A stretch of 63,863 nucleotides of DNA from JABFSM01 sp052389555 (GTDB lineage Bacteria; Gemmatimonadota; Gemmatimonadetes; Gemmatimonadales; GWC2-71-9): NCBI GenBank assembly GCA_052389555.1, contig JBQTHV010000070.1:1-63863 (forward strand), in the 5' to 3' direction. A program made the position numbers and the translations under genes. The notes beneath the pieces are model-generated. The model had not been told where the DNA came from, searched no databases, and saw nothing but the letters and a program-made list of their open reading frames with translations. Positions 25,368-33,964 of this stretch are shown here, one piece after another; positions within the stretch are counted from its first letter, which is position 1; every line of letters starts with the position of its first letter.

Positions 25368-26276
25368 CTACTCGCTCACCGCGGCCCGGAATTCACGTTC
25401 AAGGCCGCTCTCTTCCGCCCCGAAGGCCGCTACCTGCCCACCCGAAGACAAGAGCCGGAGGAGCGCCCCATTGAGCTCGGCCAGGTCGCCGCGCACGGCA
25501 TACTCCAGGGGACGGCCGGGGACCTCGGTCGCGCCGGGGAATACTTCGGACAGCCGCTCAAAGGGCGCGGCCAGGGCGAGCCGATAGGCGAGGGAACCCG
25601 CGAGGGTGCCGCCGGCGCCCGCGCGAACCAGCCGCTGGAGCTGCCCCTGGTGAATGATCGCGACCCGATCGGCGACTCGCTCCAGCTCGTCCAGGTTGTG
25701 CGAGGCGATCAGGATCGCGCGGTCGGGCCGGCGCAGCTCCCGCACCATGTCGCGAAACCGCTGGGTCCACAGCGGGTCAAGTCCATGGGTGGGCTCATCG
25801 AGCACCACCAGCTCCCGATCGGTGAGCACCGCCTGCGCCAGCCCGACCCGCTGGAGGGTGCCCTTCGAGAGCTGCTTGATCAGCTTGCGGCGGTGCTCGG
25901 CGAGACCGGTGAGCTCGATGGCGGCTTCAATCCGGTCCGGGGCCGACCGGCCCAGCCCTCCTAACACGGCAAAGCGGGCGAGCGCCGACCCCACGGTCCA
26001 CCGGGGCGGCAGCGCGAACACCTCGGGGAGATAGCCGATCCCATGCGCTTCGACGTACTGGCGGGGCAGCCGGCCGTTCACCCGCACCTGCCCGGCGGTC
26101 GGGCGCAGGAAACCCAGCACCAGCGAGATCAGGGTGGATTTGCCGGCCCCGTTCGGTCCCGCGATGCCGACCACTTCGCCGCGGGTTATGTCGAGGGAGA
26201 AGTCGCGCAGTGCGGCTACCGTCCGGCGGCCGGTGAGGGACCGGAACGTCTTGGAGACCGATGCGAGCGAAATCAC
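25368..26276 (-). CDS. ABC transporter ATP-binding protein
   Basis: A 302-residue ATPase. Walker A is GPNGAGKST (about residue 41), the signature is LSKGTLQRVGLAQ, Walker B is LVVLDEPTHGLD, and the switch is ASHNLDE. The ~80-residue C-terminal extension (LAYRLALAAPFERLSEVFPG) is like that of NatA/CcmA-type exporters. It pairs with the permease 1 bp downstream. Its start overlaps the stop of the TPR gene (ATGA). Confidence 0.9.
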   Translation of the reverse strand: MISLASVSKTFRSLTGRRTVAALRDFSLDITRGEVVGIAGPNGAGKSTLISLVLGFLRPTAGQVRVNGRLPRQYVEAHGIGYLPEVFALPPRWTVGSALARFAVLGGLGRSAPDRIEAAIELTGLAEHRRKLIKQLSKGTLQRVGLAQAVLTDRELVVLDEPTHGLDPLWTQRFRDMVRELRRPDRAILIASHNLDELERVADRVAIIHQGQLQRLVRAGAGGTLAGSLAYRLALAAPFERLSEVFPGATEVPGRPLEYAVRGDLAELNGALLRLLSSGGQVAAFGAEESGLEREFRAAVSE

Positions 26277-27403
26277 TGCAGGATGCGCAGGACCCCCGCT
26301 TCGGCGCTTCCGCGGATGAAGGCTTCCGCGTCCGTGAGTGGAATGATGACGCCGGTCTCTTCCCGCCCGCGCCGAGCCAGCCCGGCCATGAACTCCGAGA
26401 GGGACACCGGGTCGGCGCCCGCCTCGGCAACCTTGAGCTGGAGCAGAATCTCGTCCCAGGTACCCCGAAGGAGGTGGCCCTTGAGCGTCGTCACCTGATG
26501 AGCCTCACCCCGTCCGCCACCCACACCGTGTTTGCGCTGAGTCCCGGGGATTTCGCTGACCAGGGCGCCGAACAACTCGAGCTGGTTGGGATTCCGAATG
26601 GTCCCATCGGGCTGTTGCGCCTCGATCTCCGCGAGGAGATCCTCGGTCGGATCGGGATCGGGAGTCAGCTCCCCCAGCCGGCTGAGCCAGGGGGCGAGAT
26701 CGGGGTCGTCGTCGGCCAGCCGGTAGAGCGTGCGCTTGAGCTCGATCGTTCGCCAGAGTCCAAGCTCGTCATAGTGATCTTCGGGACGGGTCCGCTCGAA
26801 GTGAGTCAGTGCCGCAGCGGTCTCGCCCCGGTCGTAAAGCATGTTGCCGAGGTAGATCCGCGCTTCGCCATAGTTGGGATCCACCGCGAGGGCTCGGCGG
26901 AGCCAGTACAGTGCGGCGCCATCGCGTCCCAAGCGATGGGTCACATAGCCGAGACAGGAGAGGGCCTCGACACACTCGGGCTGGGTGCTCTGGGCGAGAT
27001 CGAAGAACCGATAGGCCGGCAACAGGACCCCCGCGCGAAATAGCGCCCGGCCCGCCTGAAGCATGAGCTCGTGATCCTCCTGCAAGCCGAGCTGCAGGAG
27101 CCGTTCGAATCGCTCGAGCGCTCCCTTCCGGTCACCCAGTGGCAGCAGCGCTTCTCCCATACCGGCGAGCGCATCTTCGTGATCGGGATCAAGCGCAAGC
27201 GCCTGCTCGAATGAGCGCCGCGCCCAGGCAAACTCCTCGCGCGCGAGGTAGGCATATCCCATCCCGATCCTGAGCTCGACCGCGTTGGGATAGAGCGCGA
27301 GCCCCTCTTTGAGCGTCTGAAGCGCCTGGTCGTAGCGTCCTTGGTTGTAGAGTTGGTGGGCCTGTTCGTCGAATTCGTCGGAGCTGAGAAAGGCATCCGA
27401 CAT
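26273..27403 (-). CDS. Tetratricopeptide repeat protein
   Basis: A 376-residue soluble protein. At least five TPR units lie in residues 14-200 (for example AHQLYNQGRYDQALQTLKEG, then MGYAYLAREEFAWARRSFEQ). An unassigned C-terminal domain (about 240-376) follows, ending SLSEFMAGLARRGREE. No signal peptide. It is the first gene of the ABC/M16 unit. A TATGTT box near 27434-27439 on the minus strand may be its -10. Confidence 0.82.
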   Translation of the reverse strand: MSDAFLSSDEFDEQAHQLYNQGRYDQALQTLKEGLALYPNAVELRIGMGYAYLAREEFAWARRSFEQALALDPDHEDALAGMGEALLPLGDRKGALERFERLLQLGLQEDHELMLQAGRALFRAGVLLPAYRFFDLAQSTQPECVEALSCLGYVTHRLGRDGAALYWLRRALAVDPNYGEARIYLGNMLYDRGETAAALTHFERTRPEDHYDELGLWRTIELKRTLYRLADDDPDLAPWLSRLGELTPDPDPTEDLLAEIEAQQPDGTIRNPNQLELFGALVSEIPGTQRKHGVGGGRGEAHQVTTLKGHLLRGTWDEILLQLKVAEAGADPVSLSEFMAGLARRGREETGVIIPLTDAEAFIRGSAEAGVLRILQ

Positions 27404-27510
27404 TCGGGATGTCTCCGGAGGGGGTTAGCTAAACATAGGAAACGCAGCGGGTTGGGGCAAGAGGGTTGAAGCGTTCTCTGGGGTGCATAATCTGGAAAGA
27501 AGACGCTGTT

Positions 27511-29142
27511 CTAGTCGTTCCCTTCCAGGAACGGATACCGGTAATCCCCCGGCGACACGAGCGTCTCCTTGATCGCGCGGGCCGACACCCAGCGCATCAG
27601 GTTGAGGATCGAGCCGGCCTTGTCGTTGGTCCCACTGGCGCGCGATCCGCCGAATGGCTGCTGCCCAACCACGGCGCCGGTCGGCTTGTCGTTGAGGTAG
27701 AAGTTCCCGGCCGCGTGGCGGAGAACCTGGCTCGCTTCGACCAGCGCGGCGCGGTCGTTGGCGAAAACCGCTCCCGTGAGCGCATAGGGACTGGTCGTGT
27801 TGACCAGGTTCAGCGTGGTGCGCCAGGCGCGATCGGGATACACATGCACCGAGAGCACCGGGCCGAACAGCTCTTCGCACATCAACCGGTGCCCGGGGTC
27901 CTTTACCTGGAGCAGCGTCGGCTCGATGAACCACCCGCGCCGATCGTCCGCGCCCCCGCCCACGAGGATCGTGACGCCGCGATCCTTCCGGGCCAGCTCG
28001 AGGTAGCCCTTCAGCTTGCCGAATGCCTTCGCATCAATCACCGCACCCATGAAATTCCGGAAATCGGTCACCTCGCCCATCCGGATGTCGGCGATCATCT
28101 CGAGGGCGAGCCGTTTCACCTCCGCCCAGAGGCTCTGCGGGACGTAGGCGCGCGAAGCGGCGCTGCACTTCTGACCCTGGTATTCATACGCCCCCCGCAC
28201 CATCGCGACCGCGAGGGCCCTCGGATCCGTGCTGGGATGGGCGACAATGAAATCCTTGCCGCCGGTCTCACCCACCAGGCGCGGGTACATCGCATAACTC
28301 TCGAGCCGTTCCGCCACGCCCTTCCAGAGCGACTGGAACACGGTGGTCGAGCCGGTAAAGTGAATGCCCCCGAGGAAGCGGTCGCTGAGAAGCCGTTCGC
28401 TCACTTGCAGCGAGTCGCCCGGGACGAAGTTGATGACGCCGGGCGGCAGCCCGGCGGCTTCCAGGAGCCGCATGACGAAGTAGTTGCTCAGCGCTGCGGT
28501 CGCGGCGGGCTTCCAGATGACGGTGTTCCCCAGGAGGGCCGGCGCGGTGGGCAGATTGGCGCCGATCGCGGTGAAGTTGAACGGGGTGATGGCATAGACG
28601 AAGCCTTCCAGGGGCCGATAGTCCATCCGGTTCCACACGCCGGGTGAAGAGATCGGCTGGTCGGCATAGAGCCGCTCGGCGTAATGCAGGTTGAATCGCC
28701 AGAAGTCGATGATCTCGCACGCGCTATCGATCTCGGCTTGATGAACGGTCTTGCTCTGGCCGAGCATCGTCGCGGCGTTCAGGGTCTGGCGCCAGGGACC
28801 CGCGAGCAGCTCGGCGGCGCGCAGAAAGACCGCGGCACGATCCTCGAACTTCCAGCTGGACCACTCGCGATGGGCCCGGCGCGCGGCGGCAACCGCCGCC
28901 GTCAGGGTGCGAGCGTCCACCTGGTGCACCTTCCCCAGCAGCTGACGGTGCCGGTGAGGAGCCACCACGTTCACAGTCTTCCCGCTCCGGAACTCCTTCC
29001 CGTTTACAATGACGGGGATCTCGGTAACCTCGCTGCCCAGCCGCTTGAGCTCGGCTTTGATTGCCGCACGCTCCGGGCTACCCGGTGCATAGGTGAGTAC
29101 CGGTTCATTGCGAGGAATAGGGATGTTGGCGGTACCGCTCAT
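27511..29142 (-). CDS. pruA: Delta-1-pyrroline-5-carboxylate dehydrogenase
   Basis: A 543-residue aldehyde dehydrogenase that oxidises glutamate semialdehyde to glutamate in proline and arginine breakdown. The nucleophile Cys is in GQKCSAASRAYVP; the general-base Glu is in LVGETGGKDF; the NAD-binding part has ITPFNFTAIGANLPTAPALL. Length and motifs fit the stand-alone P5C dehydrogenase family. No proline dehydrogenase gene is adjacent. The 107-bp upstream gap toward the TPR gene holds nothing else recognisable. Confidence 0.93.
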   Translation of the reverse strand: MSGTANIPIPRNEPVLTYAPGSPERAAIKAELKRLGSEVTEIPVIVNGKEFRSGKTVNVVAPHRHRQLLGKVHQVDARTLTAAVAAARRAHREWSSWKFEDRAAVFLRAAELLAGPWRQTLNAATMLGQSKTVHQAEIDSACEIIDFWRFNLHYAERLYADQPISSPGVWNRMDYRPLEGFVYAITPFNFTAIGANLPTAPALLGNTVIWKPAATAALSNYFVMRLLEAAGLPPGVINFVPGDSLQVSERLLSDRFLGGIHFTGSTTVFQSLWKGVAERLESYAMYPRLVGETGGKDFIVAHPSTDPRALAVAMVRGAYEYQGQKCSAASRAYVPQSLWAEVKRLALEMIADIRMGEVTDFRNFMGAVIDAKAFGKLKGYLELARKDRGVTILVGGGADDRRGWFIEPTLLQVKDPGHRLMCEELFGPVLSVHVYPDRAWRTTLNLVNTTSPYALTGAVFANDRAALVEASQVLRHAAGNFYLNDKPTGAVVGQQPFGGSRASGTNDKAGSILNLMRWVSARAIKETLVSPGDYRYPFLEGND

Positions 29143-29153
29143 TGGGAGGCCTT

Positions 29154-29225
29154 GGCTATTGGCTATTGGCTATTGGCTATTGGCTATTGGCTATTGGCTA
29201 TTGGCTATTGGCTATTGGCTATTGG
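29154..29225. repeat. Perfect GGCTATT heptamer array, about ten copies
   Basis: About ten uninterrupted copies of GGCTATT, directly upstream of the pruA start. The copies are near identical, suggesting recent expansion. There is no inverted partner. Confidence 0.95.
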
Positions 29226-29261
29226 AGCTGGACCCAAAGGTAACGGACCCCCTTTCACCGC

Positions 29262-29304
29262 TCACCTCTCACCTCTTACCTCTTACCTCTCACCTCTCAC
29301 CTCT
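29262..29304. repeat. CACCTCT heptamer array
   Basis: Six or so CACCTCT/TACCTCT units. They overlap the end of the binding-protein gene at 29290 and encode its last residues VRGER. Same unit as 50805-50832. Confidence 0.85.
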
Positions 29305-30210
29305 AACTGCGGTGAGCCCCGCCCGCTCGATGATCGCCCGTCCCTCCTCGGACAGCACGAACCCCACGAACGCCTCGGCGAGCTCGCGATGCGGCGCCTC
29401 GTTGGGGATCGTGAGCGCGTAGAGGATGGGCTCGCCGCGGAACTCGACGGAGTCCGCTTCCCTCATCCTGGTCCCGGGAAGCCACACCCGCGCCTCAGCG
29501 TAGAACGCCGCCTTGCCCGGATCGCTCAAATCGATCCCGGTTGGCAGGGAGACCCAGCGAAGTCCCCCGGTAGCCGCGAGCGAGCGGTAGGACCAGGCAT
29601 AGTCGAGCTCGCCGGCCTGGACCAGCCCGATGAGCTGAGCCGCATTGGGCCGGACGTAGCGGGGCTGGATGGCTCGCTCGAGCCGCTCTGCTAACCCGGC
29701 CTCACCGTAGTGGCGCTCGGCGAGCTGAAACACCATCAGCGTGCGATAGCCATTCGGATCGAGCGCGGGATCGGCCTTACCCCAGCGGACCTCGGGACGG
29801 AGCAGGAGCCGCCACCAGTTTTCCCCGGTGATCTCGCCGGCGTGAGCCGAACCGTCGGTATACGATAGCACCATGGCGTTCGACGCAAACGGGACATAAC
29901 CCGCGGTGTACCTCGGGATGAGCAGCGTCGTAATCACCTTGTAGTCCGCGACGGCCAGCACATCCGGAATCTTGCCCAGCTCGGTGAGCTTCCGGGCCGC
30001 CTCCAGGCTTCCCGAGCTCTCCTGCTCCGGTTTCACCCCGGGATGGATCTGGGTGAAGGCACTCAGGAGCTCGCGGAACGGGTACGCCAGACTGCCGGCG
30101 TTGAAGACCACCAGCGACCCCTGGAGTTGACCCGGCGTCTCCCGACCTGCGGACCGACACCCGGGGGCGGCAACCACCGTAGTAAGAAAGCCGAGGAGGA
30201 GCGGTCGCAT
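29290..30210 (-). CDS. Tungstate/molybdate-type periplasmic binding protein (WtpA-like)
   Basis: A 306-residue lipoprotein-like binding protein: a signal with lipobox near LTTVVAAPGC at residues 9-18, then SLVVFNAGSLAYPFRELL, ESSGSLEAARKLTELGK and VLAVADYKVI, which match the WtpA/ModA-like oxyanion-binding family. The start at 30210 is the only Met that gives a signal peptide; a 88-residue upstream extension is rejected. No permease or ATPase gene is next to it, so its transporter partners lie elsewhere. The C-terminal VRGER comes from the heptamer repeat. Confidence 0.82.
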   Translation of the reverse strand: MRPLLLGFLTTVVAAPGCRSAGRETPGQLQGSLVVFNAGSLAYPFRELLSAFTQIHPGVKPEQESSGSLEAARKLTELGKIPDVLAVADYKVITTLLIPRYTAGYVPFASNAMVLSYTDGSAHAGEITGENWWRLLLRPEVRWGKADPALDPNGYRTLMVFQLAERHYGEAGLAERLERAIQPRYVRPNAAQLIGLVQAGELDYAWSYRSLAATGGLRWVSLPTGIDLSDPGKAAFYAEARVWLPGTRMREADSVEFRGEPILYALTIPNEAPHRELAEAFVGFVLSEEGRAIIERAGLTAVRGER

Positions 30211-30231
30211 GTCGTCAAGATACCTGCGGAC

Positions 30232-30237
30232 TATATT
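30232..30237 (+). promoter_or_regulatory. Candidate -10 box for a leaderless message
   Basis: TATATT lies 8 bp before the ATG at 30246, so transcription would start at or next to the start codon. There is no ribosome-binding site between them. A -35 element is not obvious. Confidence 0.5.
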
Positions 30238-30245
30238 CTTGCCCC

Positions 30246-30656
30246 ATGCGCACGCATCCCAAGGCCTTCCTCGTTGTGGCGGCCCTCTCGCTGCTGGGGT
30301 GCCGCCCTTATCAGGGCTACGGACGCATCTCGGATCAGGGCGGCCTGATTCCGGCGGCCACCTTTGCGCGTTATGGAAAGGAGCAGGCAGCCCTCGTGGC
30401 CATCGGACGTTCGCTCGCCGCGTGGCGGATGACGTCCGACACCACCGACTTGGCGCAGCAAGCCGGCCAGGCAACCTGTTTCGCGCTCCGGCTTCCCGAA
30501 GTGCAGAGCGTCGACCCCGATCCGCTCGGGAACCGTCTCTCGGTGACCTTCAAGAGCGGCTGGCGCGCCGGCGTGGTACCCATCACCGACGGCGTGGAGC
30601 CGATGGATACGCCGGGGCTCGGGCTACTCTTGCCTCCTCCGCCCGGCTGTCGGTGA
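30246..30656 (+). CDS. Hypothetical lipoprotein
   Basis: A 136-residue exported protein. The N-terminus MRTHPKAFLVVAALSLLGC is a lipoprotein signal with Cys at residue 19. The mature part has two further cysteines and the strand ATCFALRLPEVQSV. No family recognised. It is first in a plus-strand unit with cutA, a Yip1-like gene and a small Cys-rich gene, linked by GTGA/ATGA overlaps. Confidence 0.7.
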   Translation: MRTHPKAFLVVAALSLLGCRPYQGYGRISDQGGLIPAATFARYGKEQAALVAIGRSLAAWRMTSDTTDLAQQAGQATCFALRLPEVQSVDPDPLGNRLSVTFKSGWRAGVVPITDGVEPMDTPGLGLLLPPPPGCR

Positions 30657-30988
30657 CCGGCTGTTACCAGGTCACGACCTCGGTCGAATCCGAAGGGGCG
30701 GCGGCGCTGATTGCCGACGCCATCGTGACGGAGAAACTGGCCGCGTGCGCCCAGGTCTACGGTCCTATTGCCAGCGTGTATCGGTGGCAGGGGCGGATCG
30801 AGCGGGCCAGCGAATGGATCTGCATCGCCAAGACCAGAGAGTCTTCGCTGCCGGCCCTGCTGGAACGAATCCGAGCGCTCCACACCTACCAGCAGCCCGA
30901 GATCGTAGCCACCCCGATTTCTGCCGGCGATCCCGGGTATCTCGACTGGGTGCGGCGGGAGTCCACCCCTAACCCGGAGGTCGCATGA
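30653..30988 (+). CDS. cutA: CutA divalent-cation tolerance protein
   Basis: A 111-residue trimeric ferredoxin-like fold protein. YQVTTSVESEGAAALIADAIV, LAACAQVYGPIASVYRWQG and HTYQQPEIVATPI are the classic CutA blocks. The GTG start at 30653 overlaps the previous stop (GTGA). CutA proteins bind metals and are linked to copper tolerance in E. coli, though the true role is debated. It overlaps the next gene by 4 bp. Confidence 0.93.
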   Translation: MTGCYQVTTSVESEGAAALIADAIVTEKLAACAQVYGPIASVYRWQGRIERASEWICIAKTRESSLPALLERIRALHTYQQPEIVATPISAGDPGYLDWVRRESTPNPEVA

Positions 30989-31692
30989 GCGAGAAACCGG
31001 CAAAACCGGCGGGCATCTGGGACGATTTCCTCGACGTCTTCATCGCCCCGTCGAAGGTCTTCGATCGCCGCAGCGACGCCAAGTTCGGGGTGGCGCTGCT
31101 GGTGCTCACCGTGCTCTTCGCCGTCCTGTTCTTTGCGACCCGAAGCTTGCTCCAGCCCGTCTGGGAAGCGGAGATCACCCGCCAGTTGGCCGCCAATCCG
31201 AACATGACTCCCGAGCAGATGGAGGCGGCTCGGCGAATCGGCGGAACCTTTGCCGCGATCAGTGCCGTCGTGGGCATGCCGATCTCCGTCCTCGTCCTGG
31301 GGCTCGTGATCTGGATCGCCGGCCGTCCGGTAGGCGCTCGGATCAGCTACGCCCAGGGTGCGACGATCGCCACGTTCGCCTATTTCCCGAAACTGATTGG
31401 ACAGGTCGTGGCCGCGATCCTTGCCGCGTTGACGGATGAGGCCGCCCTGACTTCGATCTACAAGGTCACCCTCGGAATCGGGAGATTCCTCGATCCGCAG
31501 CAAGCCGGCCCCGCGGTCATGGGATTGTTGGGGCGGATCGAAGTCTTCACGCTTTGGGTGACGATTCTGATCGGGATGGGTCTCAAGCGGATGGGAAAGA
31601 TCACCACCAGTCAGGCGGCTTTGGGAGCTGCGATCATCTGGCTCGTGGGCGCGCTCCCCAGCTTGCTCGGCGGGCTCATGGGAGGTCGATGA
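30985..31692 (+). CDS. Yip1-family membrane protein
   Basis: A 235-residue protein with five hydrophobic helices after a soluble start (IWDDFLDVFIAPSKVFDRR, the usual Yip1-domain opening in bacteria). The N-terminal SEKPAKPAG is flexible. The function of bacterial Yip1 proteins is not known. It is translationally coupled to cutA before it and to the small Cys-rich gene after it. Confidence 0.75.
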   Translation: MSEKPAKPAGIWDDFLDVFIAPSKVFDRRSDAKFGVALLVLTVLFAVLFFATRSLLQPVWEAEITRQLAANPNMTPEQMEAARRIGGTFAAISAVVGMPISVLVLGLVIWIAGRPVGARISYAQGATIATFAYFPKLIGQVVAAILAALTDEAALTSIYKVTLGIGRFLDPQQAGPAVMGLLGRIEVFTLWVTILIGMGLKRMGKITTSQAALGAAIIWLVGALPSLLGGLMGGR

Positions 31693-31958
31693 AGCGAGGA
31701 ACCGTGATCGCCGTTCTGGCAGTCGCGGCCTTTGTGGCGTTCCTGCTGTGGACAACCTTGTCCTCGCAGAAGGTCGAGTGTAGTCTCTGCGTTGAGTTCG
31801 GGGGGGGACGGAATTGCGCCACCGCCACGGCGGCCGACAGTACCGCCGCAACGCAAGCCGCGCAAACCACCGCCTGCGGCACGCTTGCGAAAGGAATGGA
31901 TGCTTCGATTGCCTGTGGGAATACGCCGCCGGTATCCCGGCAATGTCGAGTCCGATAG
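31689..31958 (+). CDS. Small Cys-rich membrane-anchored hypothetical protein
   Basis: An 89-residue protein with one N-terminal helix (VIAVLAVAAFVAFLLW) and a ~65-residue extracytoplasmic part with six cysteines (ECSLC, RNC, TAC, IAC, RQC). These would suit disulfides. The ATG overlaps the previous stop (ATGA). No family recognised. Confidence 0.62.
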   Translation: MKRGTVIAVLAVAAFVAFLLWTTLSSQKVECSLCVEFGGGRNCATATAADSTAATQAAQTTACGTLAKGMDASIACGNTPPVSRQCRVR

Positions 31959-32018
31959 CGGCATACAGTATGCATCCCGGTGCGCTCGAGAGACCATACT
32001 TCGCAGGGTAACACGGCC

Positions 32019-32462
32019 ATGGTTCAGGACGATCGACAGCTCAAGATTCGCGAGATGGAGGAGGGTGAGGAGTTCTCCGCCTGGTTCCGCGATCTCTGCG
32101 AAGATTCCGACGCCGAAACCCTGGCACCGGAGGTCGCCGAGGAGCGGCACCTGGTGCTCACCGATGAGATCGGCGACTGGATCGGCGGCCTTCGGTGGTC
32201 GCTCCGCGGCGGCGTAGCTCAGGTTCTTGATGTCGCGGTGGTCCCTCGCGAACGGCATCAAGGTCACGCGCATCGCCTGCTCGCTGCGTTCGAGGAGCAC
32301 GCCGCGGAGCAGGGCGCACGGGTGCTGGAGCTGTGGACTGATCACGAAGACGAAGTCGCCTTGCTCGCCGCGCTCGGCTGGCAGCGGCTGATCCACCGGG
32401 ACGACTATATCGGCGGGCGCACTTGGTATCTGGTGGAAAAACGGCTTGTCCCTGCTGACTGA
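32019..32462 (+). CDS. GNAT family N-acetyltransferase
   Basis: A 147-residue acetyltransferase. The acetyl-CoA loop is VAVVPRERHQGHAHRLLAAF (Q/R-x-x-G-x-A type), followed by GARVLELWTDHEDEVALLAALGW. The start at 32019 (MVQDDRQLKIREME) is preferred over 31980. The acceptor is unknown. A strong terminator hairpin follows 30 bp after the stop. Confidence 0.85.
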   Translation: MVQDDRQLKIREMEEGEEFSAWFRDLCEDSDAETLAPEVAEERHLVLTDEIGDWIGGLRWSLRGGVAQVLDVAVVPRERHQGHAHRLLAAFEEHAAEQGARVLELWTDHEDEVALLAALGWQRLIHRDDYIGGRTWYLVEKRLVPAD

Positions 32463-32492
32463 GCGCTGTCCAGAGCGGCATTGCTCGTCCAG

Positions 32493-32521
32493 GCCCGCCC
32501 CGTTCTTCGGGGCGGGCTTTT
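32493..32521 (+). terminator. Rho-independent terminator
   Basis: A perfect 10-bp stem GCCCGCCCCG/CGGGGCGGGC with loop TTCTT, followed by TTTT and more T-rich bases. It follows the GNAT gene and precedes the DUF167 gene. Confidence 0.9.
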
Positions 32522-32534
32522 CGCTTTCGTCGAA

Positions 32535-32825
32535 ATGCCCAGCCTGAGGGTTGTGCCCGGCGGGTTACGACTATCGATCCGGGTTCAGCCTCGGGCGCGG
32601 CAGACCGAGCTCGCCGGCACCCATGGCGAAGCCCTCAAGATCCGGGTTGCCGCCCCACCGGCGGAGGGAGCGGCCAACGCGGAGCTCCTTCGGTTCCTGG
32701 CCAAACGGCTGGAGCTGCCCCGGTCGGCCATTCGTTTGGTTGCCGGAGCCGCTTCTCGAAACAAGATCGTCGAGGTGGTCGGAGTGACCGAGGCTGCCGT
32801 GCGAGCCCACCTGGAACTCCCCTAA
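32535..32825 (+). CDS. DUF167/YggU family protein
   Basis: A 96-residue protein. RLSIRVQPRARQTELAGTH, LKIRVAAPPAEGAANAELLRFL and AGAASRNKIVEVVG are the DUF167 signature. The start at 32535 lies after the terminator; the longer reading from 32481 would pass through the hairpin and is rejected. The biochemical role of the family is unknown. Confidence 0.9.
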   Translation: MPSLRVVPGGLRLSIRVQPRARQTELAGTHGEALKIRVAAPPAEGAANAELLRFLAKRLELPRSAIRLVAGAASRNKIVEVVGVTEAAVRAHLELP

Positions 32826-32880
32826 CCCGGCATTGGGCGGCCAGGTCCGGCCCCCACCGGATTGCCGGCCGGGGGCCGGT

Positions 32881-33960
32881 TCAGCTGCGAGGGATGATCC
32901 AGGTCAGTACCGCCCGGAACGGAGCACCCACCGGAGACGCGTAGATCTTGTCCAACCAGCGGAACACAAGCCGGCGGCGCCGTCTTTGCCGGAGTGACCG
33001 GGTGATTTGCACTCGCAAGGCGGGCTCGAGCGCCACCGAAATCGAGCCGGAAGGATCGGGAGCGCTACGATCGAGGGCCGCGAAGGCCTCCCGGAGCTGC
33101 GCGTGGGCCAGCTCCCGTGCGCGCTCCCAGACTGCGGCCACCGCAGGGTCCAGTTGAGCAGTCGTCCGTCCGTGATGGCCCCCGACTGTGGGATTCAAAT
33201 TGATCTCCCAGAGCTGGGGCCGGCCCCCTTTCCGGCCGTAGTCAGCCCGCCCATAGTCGATCCCGGCCAAGTCAAATACTTCGCGAAGCCATGCCTCGTC
33301 AGGATTCCGTTCCACATAGCTCAGGCGTTCCCGAGCCAGTTCGAGGGTTGGCTCTGCGGTATCGAGCTTGACCATCCAGTGCTTTCCTGCCAGGCAATGG
33401 AACGGAACAATGGAATCCCCAACCTTGAAAGCACCATACTTTCGGAATACTCCATGGCGATCGGACGCGTCGCAGAACTCCACAATCAGCAGGTCGCCGA
33501 GCCGATACCCCCTGACTTGCAGCGCCAGGAGCGCCCGCCGGAGCTCCCTGGCGGAGCCCAGGAGCCCGGTCAAGTTGCCATTGTGGTCGTAGGCTCCGCG
33601 CACGAAAACCGGGAACCGAGACACCCGGCGAATGGCCGTCGCGGGGAATGCCCGGAACGTGTTGATTCCCTGCTCTGCCATCCCGGCGAGCAGCGCAGGC
33701 CGCAACAGGCACCGGCGGGGGTTGTTGAGCACCGCGGTTCCGGGGCAGGCACCCGAGAGTTGTTCGTAGAGCGCGCTCACCCCCTCTCGCTCGGATGGGG
33801 TGAGTTCGTCGAGCGCCGAGAACACCTGGGCCCCAGCGGCCACCTCGAAAGGCGTTTCGGGCCACTCATAGGGGCGGACTGTCACCTGGGCCCGAAGCGG
33901 TTGTCCATGTCCGGAGAGAAACCCCTCGATCCCGGCTCGGGTGGCCCAGAAGGTGATCAT
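32881..33960 (-). CDS. ATP-grasp-like protein, copy 1
   Basis: A 359-residue soluble protein. FPVFVRGAYDHNG and ELRRALLALQVRGY resemble the ATP-grasp core. LLIVEFCDASDRHGVFRKYG gives the nucleotide-binding Glu. IDYGRADYGRKG and LWEINLNPTVGG give the Asp and Glu-x-Asn metal ligands. The N-terminal 100 residues and the basic C-terminus (ITRSLRQRRRRRLVFRW) are unassigned. It lies 4 bp after a dicarboxylate-type symporter gene and is roughly half identical to copy 2 at 35402-36484. It probably ligates an amine or amino acid to a carboxylate; the substrates are unknown. Confidence 0.7.
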   Translation of the reverse strand: MITFWATRAGIEGFLSGHGQPLRAQVTVRPYEWPETPFEVAAGAQVFSALDELTPSEREGVSALYEQLSGACPGTAVLNNPRRCLLRPALLAGMAEQGINTFRAFPATAIRRVSRFPVFVRGAYDHNGNLTGLLGSARELRRALLALQVRGYRLGDLLIVEFCDASDRHGVFRKYGAFKVGDSIVPFHCLAGKHWMVKLDTAEPTLELARERLSYVERNPDEAWLREVFDLAGIDYGRADYGRKGGRPQLWEINLNPTVGGHHGRTTAQLDPAVAAVWERARELAHAQLREAFAALDRSAPDPSGSISVALEPALRVQITRSLRQRRRRRLVFRWLDKIYASPVGAPFRAVLTWIIPRS

Positions 33961-33964
33961 CCAG

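Noticed and set aside
27425..27934. 169-residue minus-strand gene
   Set aside because: It overlaps the pruA 3' end in another frame and has no motif or neighbour support.
29154..29304. CRISPR-like array
   Set aside because: Units are 7 bp with no spacers; these are simple tandem repeats.
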